Shown: positions 1 to 6,612 of the stretch, piece by piece
Numbering within the stretch: the stretch's first letter is position 1
Layout: every line of letters starts with the position of its first letter
Source: Chromatiales bacterium
GTDB lineage: Bacteria > Pseudomonadota > Gammaproteobacteria > CAMYNG01
NCBI GenBank assembly: GCA_027021685.1
Contig: JALUTW010000537.1
Coordinates: forward strand, 1 to 20,827
Length of the DNA stretch: 20,827 bases
Direction of reading: 5' to 3'
Translations under genes and position numbers: made by a program
The notes under the pieces: generated by a model
The model's database searches: none
Told to the model about the DNA's origin: nothing
Seen by the model: the letters and a program-made list of their open reading frames with translations, nothing else

Positions 1-122
1 GGCAGATAGTTCAGCGGCGCCGGTGCGCCTTCCTCTGCCTGTTCCTCGCTTTCCGCCGGTGCGGGCTGGGGCAGGCACAGGGTGAACAGGAGCAGGCTGA
101 GCAAGAAAGAGGTGCGGCGCAT
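1..122 (-). CDS. Small exported protein, possibly FliL-like (5' part only)
   Basis: This gene starts with ATG at 122 and runs off the left edge, so only 40 codons are visible. They begin MRRTSFLLSLLLFTLCLP, a clear signal peptide with two arginines, a leucine-rich core and a likely cleavage after a Pro-Ala-rich stretch ending APA. The mature start is acidic (ESEEQAEEG), followed by a Pro-Ala linker and LNYL. A small signal-peptide protein with an acidic linker before an aromatic strand resembles FliL-related periplasmic proteins, but the diagnostic domain lies outside the window, so this name is tentative. A GAGAG ribosome binding site sits about 7 nt before the ATG. The gene lies downstream of rne on the same strand, about 113 bp from its stop. 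That the reading frame encodes a secreted protein is well supported; the family is not. Confidence 0.6.
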   Translation of the reverse strand, partial: MRRTSFLLSLLLFTLCLPQPAPAESEEQAEEGAPAPLNYL

Positions 123-171
123 GGCGGATCTCTCGTGTTGTCGTGAGCCGGACCGGCGCCGCGAGCGGGCG

Positions 172-229
172 CCCCGGGGGACATATCGTCCCCGGGGACA
201 CGCACTTTAACCGCGGCCGCCGGCCGCGG
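172..229 (-). terminator. Two palindromes after rne, possible transcription end
   Basis: Downstream of the rne stop are two strong inverted repeats. The first (211-229) is CCGCGGCC-GCC-GGCCGCGG, an 8-bp perfect stem with a 3-nt loop. On the minus strand it is followed by TTAAAG, which is only a poor U tract. The second (172-197) pairs CCCC/GGGG and GGGGAC/GTCCCC around ATATC with one bulged G. Neither is a textbook Rho-independent terminator, but together they could end or pause rne transcription or protect its 3' end. Confidence 0.35.
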
Positions 230-235
230 TCCGGA

Positions 236-2773
236 TCAGGAGTCGCCGCCCGTGCCGGAGGTGCCGTCGGCCGCCTTGGGCGCGGGTGCCGGCTTGTCCG
301 CGGGTTCCGTGGCGGGTTCCGGGCGGGACGCGGCCGGGGCCCGGGGTTCCGCGGGCGTGGCGGCCGGAGTCGGCGCGGGCGCCGGCTGCGGGCGCTCCGC
401 CGCTGCCGGTGGCCGGGCCTCGGCGGCCGGTTTCACGGGGGCCGGGGCAGGGCGGGCCGCAGCCGGAGCGGATGTGGGCGCCGGGGAGGGCGGGCCGCCG
501 GCGGGCGCCGGTGCGCCACCGCCGTTCCGCGGGGCCGGTGCGGGCCGGCCGTTTTCCGCCTGTTGCGGGGGCGTGCCGCCGGAATCCGGCCGTTCAGCGG
601 CCTGGGGCCGGGACTGGCCGTTGCGCTCCCGGGACGGGTCCGCCTGGGCCTGGTTTGGCGCCGCCGCCTGATCGGCCTGGGCCTGTCCCTGGGCCTGGCT
701 GCCGCCTCCCCGGCGCCGGCGGCCGCCGCGGCGCCCGCGCCGGCTGCGGGTCTCTTTCTGCTGGCCCTCGCCGCCAGCGGCCTCTTTCGCTGCCGGCTTT
801 TCCTCGGGCCGGGCGGACGGCTGCGGTGCCGCCGCCTTGGCACTGTCCGCCGCCTGGGCGGCACGGGTTTCCTTCTGCTGGGCCTCGCCGTTGCCGTTGC
901 GCCCGCCGCGCTGCTCGGCCTTGCGGGCGCCCGCCTGCTGCTGGCCGCCGCGCGCGCTGCGCTGGGCCTTGCCGCGGCTGCTTCCGCGCTGGGCCTTGCC
1001 GCGGCCGGACCCGGTGCTGCGGCGGCGGGACTGGGTGGTCTTCTTGCTCCGGGCGGGCTTTTTCTTCTCCTCGCCACTGCCGAACAGGGCGCGCCACAGG
1101 CGCACGAACAGGCCGGGGCCGGCGGGCTGCCGGGTCTCGGCCGCCGGCGGCGCCGGTGCCGGGCGCGGGGTGGGCGGGGCCACGGCCTTCACCGCCGGGG
1201 CCTCGGCCGCGGGCGGGGCCTCGGTGAAGCGGCTGGTGTCCACCACCTCTTCGGGCTCGCGGGCCAGCTCATAGCTGGGGCCGGCACCCTGTTCCGCCAT
1301 CTCGTCCTCGCGGATGCGCTGCACTTCGTAGGCCGGCGTCTCCATGTGCGGGTTGGGCACCAGCACCACGTGCACCTTGTGGCGGCTCTCCAGGCTGGCG
1401 ATGACCTCGCGCTTCTCGTTGAGGAGGAAGGTGGCCACCGGCACCGGGAGCTGGGCCACGACCCGGCCGGTCTTCTCCTTCATGGCCTCTTCCTCGATGA
1501 TGCGCAGCACCGACAGGGCCAGGGACTCCACCCCGCGGATGGTTCCCTGGCCGTTGCAGCGCGGGCACACCACCTGGCTGGACTCGCCCAGCGAGGGGCG
1601 CAGGCGCTGGCGCGACATCTCCAGCAGGCCGAAGCGGGAGATGCGGCCCACCTGGACCCGGGCGCGGTCCACCTTGAGCGCCTCGCGCAGGCGGTTCTCC
1701 ACCTCGCGCTGGTTGCGCGACGGGGTCATGTCGATGAAGTCGATGACGATGAGGCCGCCCAGGTCACGCAGCCGGAGCTGGCGCGCGATCTCGTCCGCCG
1801 CCTCGAGGTTGGTCTGCAGCGCAGTCTCCTCGATGTCCGCGCCCTTGGTGGCCTTGGCCGAGTTGATGTCGATGGAGACCAGGGCCTCGGTGTGGTCGAT
1901 GACCAGGCCGCCGCCCGAGGGCAGGCGCACCTCGCGGCGGAAGGCCGACTCGATCTGGGACTCGATCTGGTAGCGCGAGAACAGCGGCACCGGGTCCTGG
2001 TACAGCTTCACCTTGTGCAGGTTGTGGGGCATGACCTGGGCCACGAACTCCCGCGCCTGCTCGTAGACCTCGGGCTCGTCGATGAGGATCTCGTTGATGT
2101 CGTTGCGGAAGTAGTCGCGGATGGCCCGGGTGACCAGGTTGCTCTCCTGGTAGATGAGGAACGGCGCCGGCCGCTCCCGCGCGGCCTCCTCGATGGCCTT
2201 CCACAGGTGCAGCAGGTAGTCCAGGTCCCACTGCAGCTCCTCGACGCTCTTGCCCACGCCGGCGGTGCGCAGGATGAGCCCCATGTCCGGCGGGATGTCG
2301 AGCTGGGCCAGGGCGTCGCGGGCCTCGCTGCGGTCCTCGCCCTCGATGCGGCGCGAGACCCCGCCCGCGCGCGGGTTGTTGGGCATGAGCACCAGGTAGC
2401 GCCCGGGCAGGCTGATGAAGGTGGTCAGCGCCGCACCCTTGGTGCCGCGCTCCTCCTTGTCCACCTGCACCACCAGCTCCTGGCCCTCGGCCAGGGCCTC
2501 CTTGATGCTCACCCGGCCCGAGGCCGGCGCCCCCTCCTTGAAACAGGAGCGGGCCACTTCCTTCAGCGGCAGGAAGCCGTGGCGCTCGGCGCCATAGTCG
2601 ACGAAGGCGGCCTCGAGGCTGGGTTCGATGCGGGTGATGCGGCCCTTGTAGATGTTGGACTTCTTCGACTCCCGCTGGGTGGTCTCGATGTCCAGGTCGT
2701 AGAGGGTCTGGCCGTCGACGAGTGCGACACGCAACTCTTCACGCTGAGTTGCGTTAAAGAGCATTCTTTTCAT
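236..2773 (-). CDS. rne: Ribonuclease E
   Basis: RNase E is the essential endoribonuclease that starts mRNA decay, matures rRNA and tRNA, and scaffolds the degradosome at the inner membrane. The 845-residue product starts MKRMLFNATQREELRVALVD, nearly the same as the Escherichia enzyme; the ATG at 2773 is chosen for this, although the frame stays open for 27 more codons upstream. AAGG lies about 8 nt before it. The catalytic domain (about 1-500) has an S1 RNA-binding region near 35-120, metal-binding Asp302 and Asp345, and the Zn-link CPRC at 403-406. The rest is a long low-complexity Pro/Ala/Arg tail, with an amphipathic stretch near 553-567 (GLFVRLWRALFGS) that matches the membrane-targeting segment of E. 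coli RNase E. Arg-rich patches probably bind RNA. I do not recognise enolase or PNPase docking sites. The gene is divergent from rluC. Confidence 0.97.
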   Translation of the reverse strand: MKRMLFNATQREELRVALVDGQTLYDLDIETTQRESKKSNIYKGRITRIEPSLEAAFVDYGAERHGFLPLKEVARSCFKEGAPASGRVSIKEALAEGQELVVQVDKEERGTKGAALTTFISLPGRYLVLMPNNPRAGGVSRRIEGEDRSEARDALAQLDIPPDMGLILRTAGVGKSVEELQWDLDYLLHLWKAIEEAARERPAPFLIYQESNLVTRAIRDYFRNDINEILIDEPEVYEQAREFVAQVMPHNLHKVKLYQDPVPLFSRYQIESQIESAFRREVRLPSGGGLVIDHTEALVSIDINSAKATKGADIEETALQTNLEAADEIARQLRLRDLGGLIVIDFIDMTPSRNQREVENRLREALKVDRARVQVGRISRFGLLEMSRQRLRPSLGESSQVVCPRCNGQGTIRGVESLALSVLRIIEEEAMKEKTGRVVAQLPVPVATFLLNEKREVIASLESRHKVHVVLVPNPHMETPAYEVQRIREDEMAEQGAGPSYELAREPEEVVDTSRFTEAPPAAEAPAVKAVAPPTPRPAPAPPAAETRQPAGPGLFVRLWRALFGSGEEKKKPARSKKTTQSRRRSTGSGRGKAQRGSSRGKAQRSARGGQQQAGARKAEQRGGRNGNGEAQQKETRAAQAADSAKAAAPQPSARPEEKPAAKEAAGGEGQQKETRSRRGRRGGRRRRGGGSQAQGQAQADQAAAPNQAQADPSRERNGQSRPQAAERPDSGGTPPQQAENGRPAPAPRNGGGAPAPAGGPPSPAPTSAPAAARPAPAPVKPAAEARPPAAAERPQPAPAPTPAATPAEPRAPAASRPEPATEPADKPAPAPKAADGTSGTGGDS

Positions 2774-3098
2774 GTGTAAACCTTGTGCTGAGGCGCTCAA
2801 CCACGACCCGTGGGAGTGGGGTCTGCGGGGTCGCCCGACCGTCCAACGCAGCACGCGTGCGCTTCGGTCGGCGCAGCGCCTCGTAAAACGGTGTGATCGA
2901 CGAACCGCCCGCCATGCCTACTCAGCACGGGCATGGGAGCGCAGTGATTCCATTTACAGCCGCCGGCCCGGGTCCTTTGGCCCTGCCACCGGCGACCAGC
3001 CAGTGTTCCATGGAGCCCGCGCGCCTTGCACCCGGGCCCGAAACCAGTCAAATTACGCGCGTTTTCACGCGGCCTCGAAAAATCCGAGACTTGCGCGC
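2774..3098 (-). promoter_or_regulatory. Long untranslated leader of rne
   Basis: This 390-bp divergent gap (2774-3163) holds no gene I can support. If rne starts from the promoter at 3099-3127, its leader is about 318 nt. E. coli rne has a leader of comparable size (about 360 nt) that RNase E itself cleaves to control its own mRNA, so similar feedback is plausible here. Visible local structure includes a 5-bp hairpin with a GAAA tetraloop (CGCGT-GAAA-ACGCG, 3058-3071 read on the minus strand) and CTCG/CGAG arms around an AT-rich loop near 3074-3088. Feedback control is inference; size and position are seen. Confidence 0.5.
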
Positions 3099-3127
3099 AC
3101 TATATCAATGTTGCCCCGGCGGGGCAA
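3099..3127 (-). promoter_or_regulatory. Probable sigma70 promoter of rne
   Basis: Read on the minus strand, TTGCCC (3127-3122) and TATAGT (3104-3099) are separated by exactly 17 bp. The -10 box matches consensus at five of six positions and the -35 at four. Transcription would start near 3092. The same AT-rich spot reads ACTATATC on the plus strand and may contribute to the rluC promoter, for which I find no convincing -35 box. Confidence 0.6.
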
Positions 3128-3163
3128 TCGGTGGGAACAGGGCGGGAACGGGCGGTCAACGGC

Positions 3164-4129
3164 ATGGAAAACACCGGAAAAGGCGTGCAAATCCTCGAGA
3201 TTACCGAGGACCAGGCCGGGCAGCGGGTGGACAACTTCCTCCTGGCCCGGCTCAAGGGCGTTCCCCGCTCCCACGTGTACCGCATCCTGCGCCGGGGCGA
3301 GGTCCGGGTCAACCGGGGCCGCATCAAGCCCCACTACCGGCTCCGGGCCGGCGACCGCCTGCGCCTGCCGCCGGTGCGCCGGCGCGAGGCGGGCACCCTG
3401 CGCCCCCCGGCCGCCCTGCTTGAGCGGCTGGAGCGGGCCATCCTGTACGAGGACGAGCGCCTGCTGGTGCTGGACAAGCCCGCCGGGGTGGCGGTGCACG
3501 GCGGTTCCGGCCTGAGCTTCGGCGTCATCGAGGCCCTGCGCGCGCTGCGGCCCGGGGCCCCCTACCTGGAGCTGGTTCACCGCCTGGACCGGGACACCTC
3601 CGGCTGCCTGCTGGTGGCCAAGCGGCGCTCCGCCCTGCGGGCCCTGCACGGGCTCCTGCGCGAGGGCCGGGTGGACAAGCGCTACCTGGCCCTGGTGCGG
3701 GGCGCGTGGCCGGGCGGGCCCCACCGGGTCGACGTGCCCCTGCGCAAGAACGTGCTGGCCTCGGGCGAGCGCGTGGTACGGGTGAGCGAGGCGGGCAAGG
3801 CGGCGCAGACCGAGTTCACCGCCCGCTGGACGGGGGAGGACGTGACCCTCGTGGAGGTGCGGCTGCTCACCGGCCGCACCCACCAGATCCGGGTCCATGC
3901 CGCCCACGCCGGCCATCCCCTGGCCGGCGACGAGCGTTACGGCGATGCTGCGTTCAACCGGGCCCTGCGCCGGGCGGGGCTGCGGCGGCTGTTTCTCCAC
4001 GCGTGGTCGGTGGCGCTGGAAATGCCCGGTGGCGGCCCCCATCTCCAGGTGACGGCGCCGCTGCCGGCGGACCTGCTGGCGGTGCTGGAACGACTGGGAT
4101 GCATGACGTGCAAGACGGATTTCGGCTGA
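3164..4129 (+). CDS. rluC: 23S rRNA pseudouridine synthase RluC
   Basis: RluC converts three uridines of 23S rRNA (955, 2504 and 2580 in E. coli numbering) to pseudouridine during ribosome assembly. The 321-residue product matches the family length (319 in E. coli). It has an S4-type RNA-binding domain near 15-75 and then the RluA-family catalytic domain with HRLDRDTSG at 139-147; the catalytic aspartate is Asp142. GRTHQIRVH and AGDERYGD near the C-terminus are family motifs. The ATG at 3164 is chosen because homology starts just after it; the frame is open for 46 further codons upstream that look non-coding. Being next to rne is the usual arrangement. The 3' end overlaps the next gene by 31 bp, which suggests coupled translation. 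Confidence 0.95.
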   Translation: MENTGKGVQILEITEDQAGQRVDNFLLARLKGVPRSHVYRILRRGEVRVNRGRIKPHYRLRAGDRLRLPPVRRREAGTLRPPAALLERLERAILYEDERLLVLDKPAGVAVHGGSGLSFGVIEALRALRPGAPYLELVHRLDRDTSGCLLVAKRRSALRALHGLLREGRVDKRYLALVRGAWPGGPHRVDVPLRKNVLASGERVVRVSEAGKAAQTEFTARWTGEDVTLVEVRLLTGRTHQIRVHAAHAGHPLAGDERYGDAAFNRALRRAGLRRLFLHAWSVALEMPGGGPHLQVTAPLPADLLAVLERLGCMTCKTDFG

Positions 4130-4779
4130 TCGTGTTCGACTGGGACGGGACCCTCATGGACTCCGAGGCCCGCATCGTGGACTGCCTGCGCCGGGCGGCG
4201 GAGGCGGCGGGCCTGCCCGCGCTGCCGGCGGAACGCCTGCGCGAGGTCATCGGCCTCAGCCTCGACGGCGCCTTCGCCCGCCTGTACCCGGAGGCCGGGG
4301 CCGCCACCCGCGCCCGGCTGGCCGAGGCCTACCGCGAGGAATTCCTGCACCGCAACCCCACGCCCAGCCGCCTGTTTCCCGGCGCCCGCGAGCTGCTGTC
4401 GCGGCTGCACGCGGGCGGCCGCCTGCTGGCGGTGGCCACCGGCAAGGCCCGCCGCGGGCTGGACCGGGTGCTGGCCGAGACCGGCCTGGGCCGCTACCTC
4501 CATGCCAGCCGCTGCGCCGACGAGACCGCCTCCAAGCCCTCGCCCAGGATGCTGCACGAGATCCTGGACGAACTGGCGGTGGCCCCGGAGCAGGCCCTCA
4601 TGGTGGGCGACACCGACTACGACCTGGAGATGGCCCGCGCCGCCGGGGTGGCCGCGGTGGGTGTGACCCACGGGGTGCACGACGCCGAGCGCCTGCGCCG
4701 CCACCGGCCCCTGGCCCTGGTGCCGGATCTCCACGCCCTGGACCGCTGGCTGGCAGGGCCCGCTGCCGCCGTCTCCTGA
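4099..4779 (+). CDS. HAD-superfamily phosphatase, Gph-like
   Basis: This is a 226-residue soluble haloacid dehalogenase-type phosphatase of the subfamily that includes phosphoglycolate phosphatase. All four HAD motifs are visible: DWDGTLMDS (Asp14 nucleophile and Asp16 acid/base), Thr114 in VATGK, Lys146 in SKPSP and GDTDYD with Asp171 and Asp175. A helical cap lies between motifs I and II (about 22-95). The ATG at 4099 lies inside rluC, in a different frame, 31 bp before its stop; it is the start closest to motif I. Pseudomonas carries a HAD hydrolase at the same place between rluC and sppA. The physiological substrate cannot be read from the sequence: 2-phosphoglycolate, a nucleotide or another sugar phosphate are all possible. 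Confidence 0.9.
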   Translation: MHDVQDGFRLIVFDWDGTLMDSEARIVDCLRRAAEAAGLPALPAERLREVIGLSLDGAFARLYPEAGAATRARLAEAYREEFLHRNPTPSRLFPGARELLSRLHAGGRLLAVATGKARRGLDRVLAETGLGRYLHASRCADETASKPSPRMLHEILDELAVAPEQALMVGDTDYDLEMARAAGVAAVGVTHGVHDAERLRRHRPLALVPDLHALDRWLAGPAAAVS

Positions 4780-4803
4780 CACGGCGCCGGGCCCGTATAT
4801 AAT
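4776..4803 (+). promoter_or_regulatory. Sigma70-type promoter of sppA
   Basis: CTGACA (4776-4781) and a perfect TATAAT (4798-4803) are 16 bp apart. The -35 box overlaps the stop codon of the HAD gene. Transcription would begin near 4810, about 26 nt before the sppA ATG. sppA can therefore be expressed separately from rluC and the phosphatase. Confidence 0.7.
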
Positions 4804-4835
4804 CCCCGCAACGAGCAGCACCGAACGGGCCCACC

Positions 4836-5825
4836 ATGAACGACGAACAACACCAGGGCGGCGGGCAGCCGCCGGCGAAACCGGCGGAGAGCTGGGAGCG
4901 GGACGTCCTCACCCGCCTGGCCTACGCCGCCCTCAACGAGCAACGCCGGGCGCGGCGCTGGGGCATCTTCTTCAAGGCGCTCACCCTCGCCTACCTGTTC
5001 CTGCTCCTGGTGCTCCTCTTCACCTCGCGCGAGGGGGCCGTGGCCCCCGGCCTGGCCGGGCGCCACACCGCACTGGTGGAGATCAAGGGCGTCATCGCCG
5101 ACGATGCCCAGGCCAGCGCCGACCTCGTCATCAGCGGCCTGCGCGCGGCGTTCGAGAACGAGAACGCCGCCGGGGTCATCGTGCGCATCAACAGCCCCGG
5201 CGGCAGCCCGGTGCAGGCCGGCTACATCAACGACGAGATCCGGCGCCTGCGCGAGAAGTATCCGGACAAGCCGGTGTACGCGGTGGTCACCGACATCTGT
5301 GCCTCGGGCGGCTACTACGTGGCGGTGGCGGCACAGGAGATCTATGCCGACAAGGCCTCGCTGGTAGGGTCCATCGGCGTGCTCTCCAACGGCTTTGGCT
5401 TCGTGGAAGCGATGAAGAAGCTGGGTATCGAGCGCCGCCTCTACACCGCCGGCGAGCACAAGGGCTTCCTCGATCCCTTCTCGCCCGAGGACCCGGAGGA
5501 GGTGGCCCACTTCAAGCAGGTGCTGGAAACCACCTACCGCCAGTTCGTCAAGGCGGTGAAGGACGGGCGCGGCGACCGCCTCAAGGGCGACGAAAAGAAG
5601 ATCTTCTCCGGCCTCATCTGGTCCGGCGAGCAGAGCGTCGAGCTGGGCCTGGTGGACGGCCTGGGCAGCTCGAGCTGGGTGGCGCGCAAGCTCATCGGCG
5701 CCGAGCGCATCGTGGACTACACGCCACGGCCCACCTTCCTCGACCGTTTCGCCGAACGCCTCGGCGCCGGCGCCGCACAGGTCATCGCCCGCGGCCTGGG
5801 CCTGGAAGGGCAGTCGTTGAAATGA
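4836..5825 (+). CDS. sppA: Signal peptide peptidase SppA, short form (S49 family)
   Basis: SppA is a membrane-anchored serine protease that degrades signal peptides left after secretion. This 329-residue form has one S49 domain, like the Bacillus enzyme and unlike the tandem-domain 67-kDa E. coli type. A cytoplasmic N-terminus of about 42 residues precedes one membrane segment (about 44-63). The catalytic domain has NSPGG at 119-123, the nucleophile Ser157 in ICASGGYY, and the general base Lys209 in GEHKGFLDPF. The Ser-Lys spacing of 52 residues equals that of Bacillus SppA (147 and 199). The start at 4836 follows the promoter at 4776-4803; the ribosome binding site is weak. It lies in the usual position after the HAD gene. 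Confidence 0.95.
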   Translation: MNDEQHQGGGQPPAKPAESWERDVLTRLAYAALNEQRRARRWGIFFKALTLAYLFLLLVLLFTSREGAVAPGLAGRHTALVEIKGVIADDAQASADLVISGLRAAFENENAAGVIVRINSPGGSPVQAGYINDEIRRLREKYPDKPVYAVVTDICASGGYYVAVAAQEIYADKASLVGSIGVLSNGFGFVEAMKKLGIERRLYTAGEHKGFLDPFSPEDPEEVAHFKQVLETTYRQFVKAVKDGRGDRLKGDEKKIFSGLIWSGEQSVELGLVDGLGSSSWVARKLIGAERIVDYTPRPTFLDRFAERLGAGAAQVIARGLGLEGQSLK

Positions 5826-5855
5826 CCGCCCGTGGCGACAAGCGCAACGGGCGGT
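5825..5855 (+). terminator. Hairpin at the sppA stop codon
   Basis: A perfect 9-bp inverted repeat (ACCGCCCGT at 5825-5833, ACGGGCGGT at 5847-5855) encloses a 13-nt loop and begins at the last base of the sppA stop. There is no T tract on the plus strand, so it is not a classic Rho-independent terminator. It may act as a transcript end or 3' stabiliser between the converging sppA and maf genes. Confidence 0.4.
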
Positions 5856-5866
5856 ACCGGTGAACT

Positions 5867-5975
5867 CGCGCCGCAAAAAACTTTCAACGCAAAGACGCAG
5901 AGGCGCAAAGGGTGCAGAGGGAAGATGATTCGCAGTCAGGAACCCGGTGCGTTCGCAGGGCGAACGCACCCTACG
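5867..5975 (-). repeat. Dispersed intergenic repeat, copy 1
   Basis: Read on the minus strand, this 109-bp block aligns end to end with 13193-13284 on the plus strand. Shared blocks, in order, are CGTAGGGTGCG, CCGGGTTCCT, GCGAATC, CTCTGC, GTCTTTGCGTTGAA and CGGCGCG. It contains a perfect 11-bp palindrome with a 3-nt loop (5946-5956 and 5960-5970). Compared with copy 2 it has 17 extra bases, an imperfect tandem duplication of the CTCTGC...TTTGCG unit. A 12-bp sequence CGCAGAGGCGCA (5896-5907) recurs inverted at 5983-5994, so the core is also bracketed by inverted repeats. No coding potential is seen. Confidence 0.8.
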
Positions 5976-6017
5976 GGTATTCTGCGCCTCTGCGTTTACA
6001 TCACGGACATGGAATCT

Positions 6018-6608
6018 TCACTGTAAACGCCCGCCGAGGACGTCCACGCCCTCGGCTTCCAGCATGGCCACCAGGCGGATGAGGGGCAGGCCCATGAGGG
6101 CACTGGGGTCATGGCCTTCCATGCGCCGGAACAGGGCGATGCCCAGTCCTTCCGACTTGAAGCTGCCGGCGCAGTCGTAGGGCTGCTCGCGCTCGAGGTA
6201 GCTCTCGATCTGTTCGCCGGTGAGCTCGCGGAACACGACCCAGAACGGCTCCACGCACTGCTGCCGCGTGCCGCGCGCGGTATTGATCAGGCACAGGCCG
6301 GTGTAGAACGTCACCGTGCGGCCGGAGGCGTTGCGCAGCTGCTCCACCGCGGCGGCGTGGCCGCCGGGCTTGCCCAGCACCCGGCCTTCGCACACCGCCA
6401 CCTGGTCGGAGCCGATGACCAGGGCCTCGGGCTCGGCCGCAGCCACCGCCTCGGCCTTGGCGCAGGCCAGCCGCTCCACCAGCCGCTGCGGGGTCTCGCC
6501 CGGTTGCGGCGACTCGTCCACGCCGGGCGAGGCGGTCTCGAACGGCAGGCCCAGGCGCCCGAGCAGCTCGCGCCGGTAGGGAGAGGTGGAGGCCAGGATC
6601 AGCTTCAC
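6018..6608 (-). CDS. maf: Maf-family nucleotide pyrophosphatase, YceF type
   Basis: Maf proteins hydrolyse non-canonical nucleoside triphosphates to monophosphates; the YceF branch prefers 7-methyl-GTP. The 196-residue product begins KLILASTSPYRRELL, the family signature, and has VIGSDQV near 64-70, GKP at 79-81 and CAGSFKSEGLGI, all shared with E. coli YceF. The start is GTG at 6608, four bases after the pycB stop, with almost no ribosome binding site, so translation is probably coupled to pycB. In relatives maf directly precedes yceD; here it is the last gene of the pyc operon and faces away from yceD. Family assignment is sure; the exact substrate follows from similarity. Confidence 0.95.
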   Translation of the reverse strand: MKLILASTSPYRRELLGRLGLPFETASPGVDESPQPGETPQRLVERLACAKAEAVAAAEPEALVIGSDQVAVCEGRVLGKPGGHAAAVEQLRNASGRTVTFYTGLCLINTARGTRQQCVEPFWVVFRELTGEQIESYLEREQPYDCAGSFKSEGLGIALFRRMEGHDPSALMGLPLIRLVAMLEAEGVDVLGGRLQ

Positions 6609-6612
6609 GGGC

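Noticed and set aside
143..2779. 878-codon open frame on the plus strand opposite rne
   Set aside because: It is a GC-driven shadow of rne: the protein is low-complexity Arg/Gly/Ala/Leu with no family features, whereas the minus strand encodes an unmistakable RNase E.
2922..3011. A 29-codon upstream frame (MEHWLVAGG...) in the rne leader, minus strand
   Set aside because: It has no ribosome binding site and no supporting homology; an ATG in a 318-nt leader is expected by chance.
3075..3106. A plus-strand promoter for rluC with TATATC as -10
   Set aside because: No acceptable -35 box at 16-18 bp; the same bases fit the minus-strand rne promoter much better.
3026..3163. 46-residue N-terminal extension of RluC
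   Set aside because: It has no homology and would put the start within the rne promoter region; the ATG at 3164 gives the family length.
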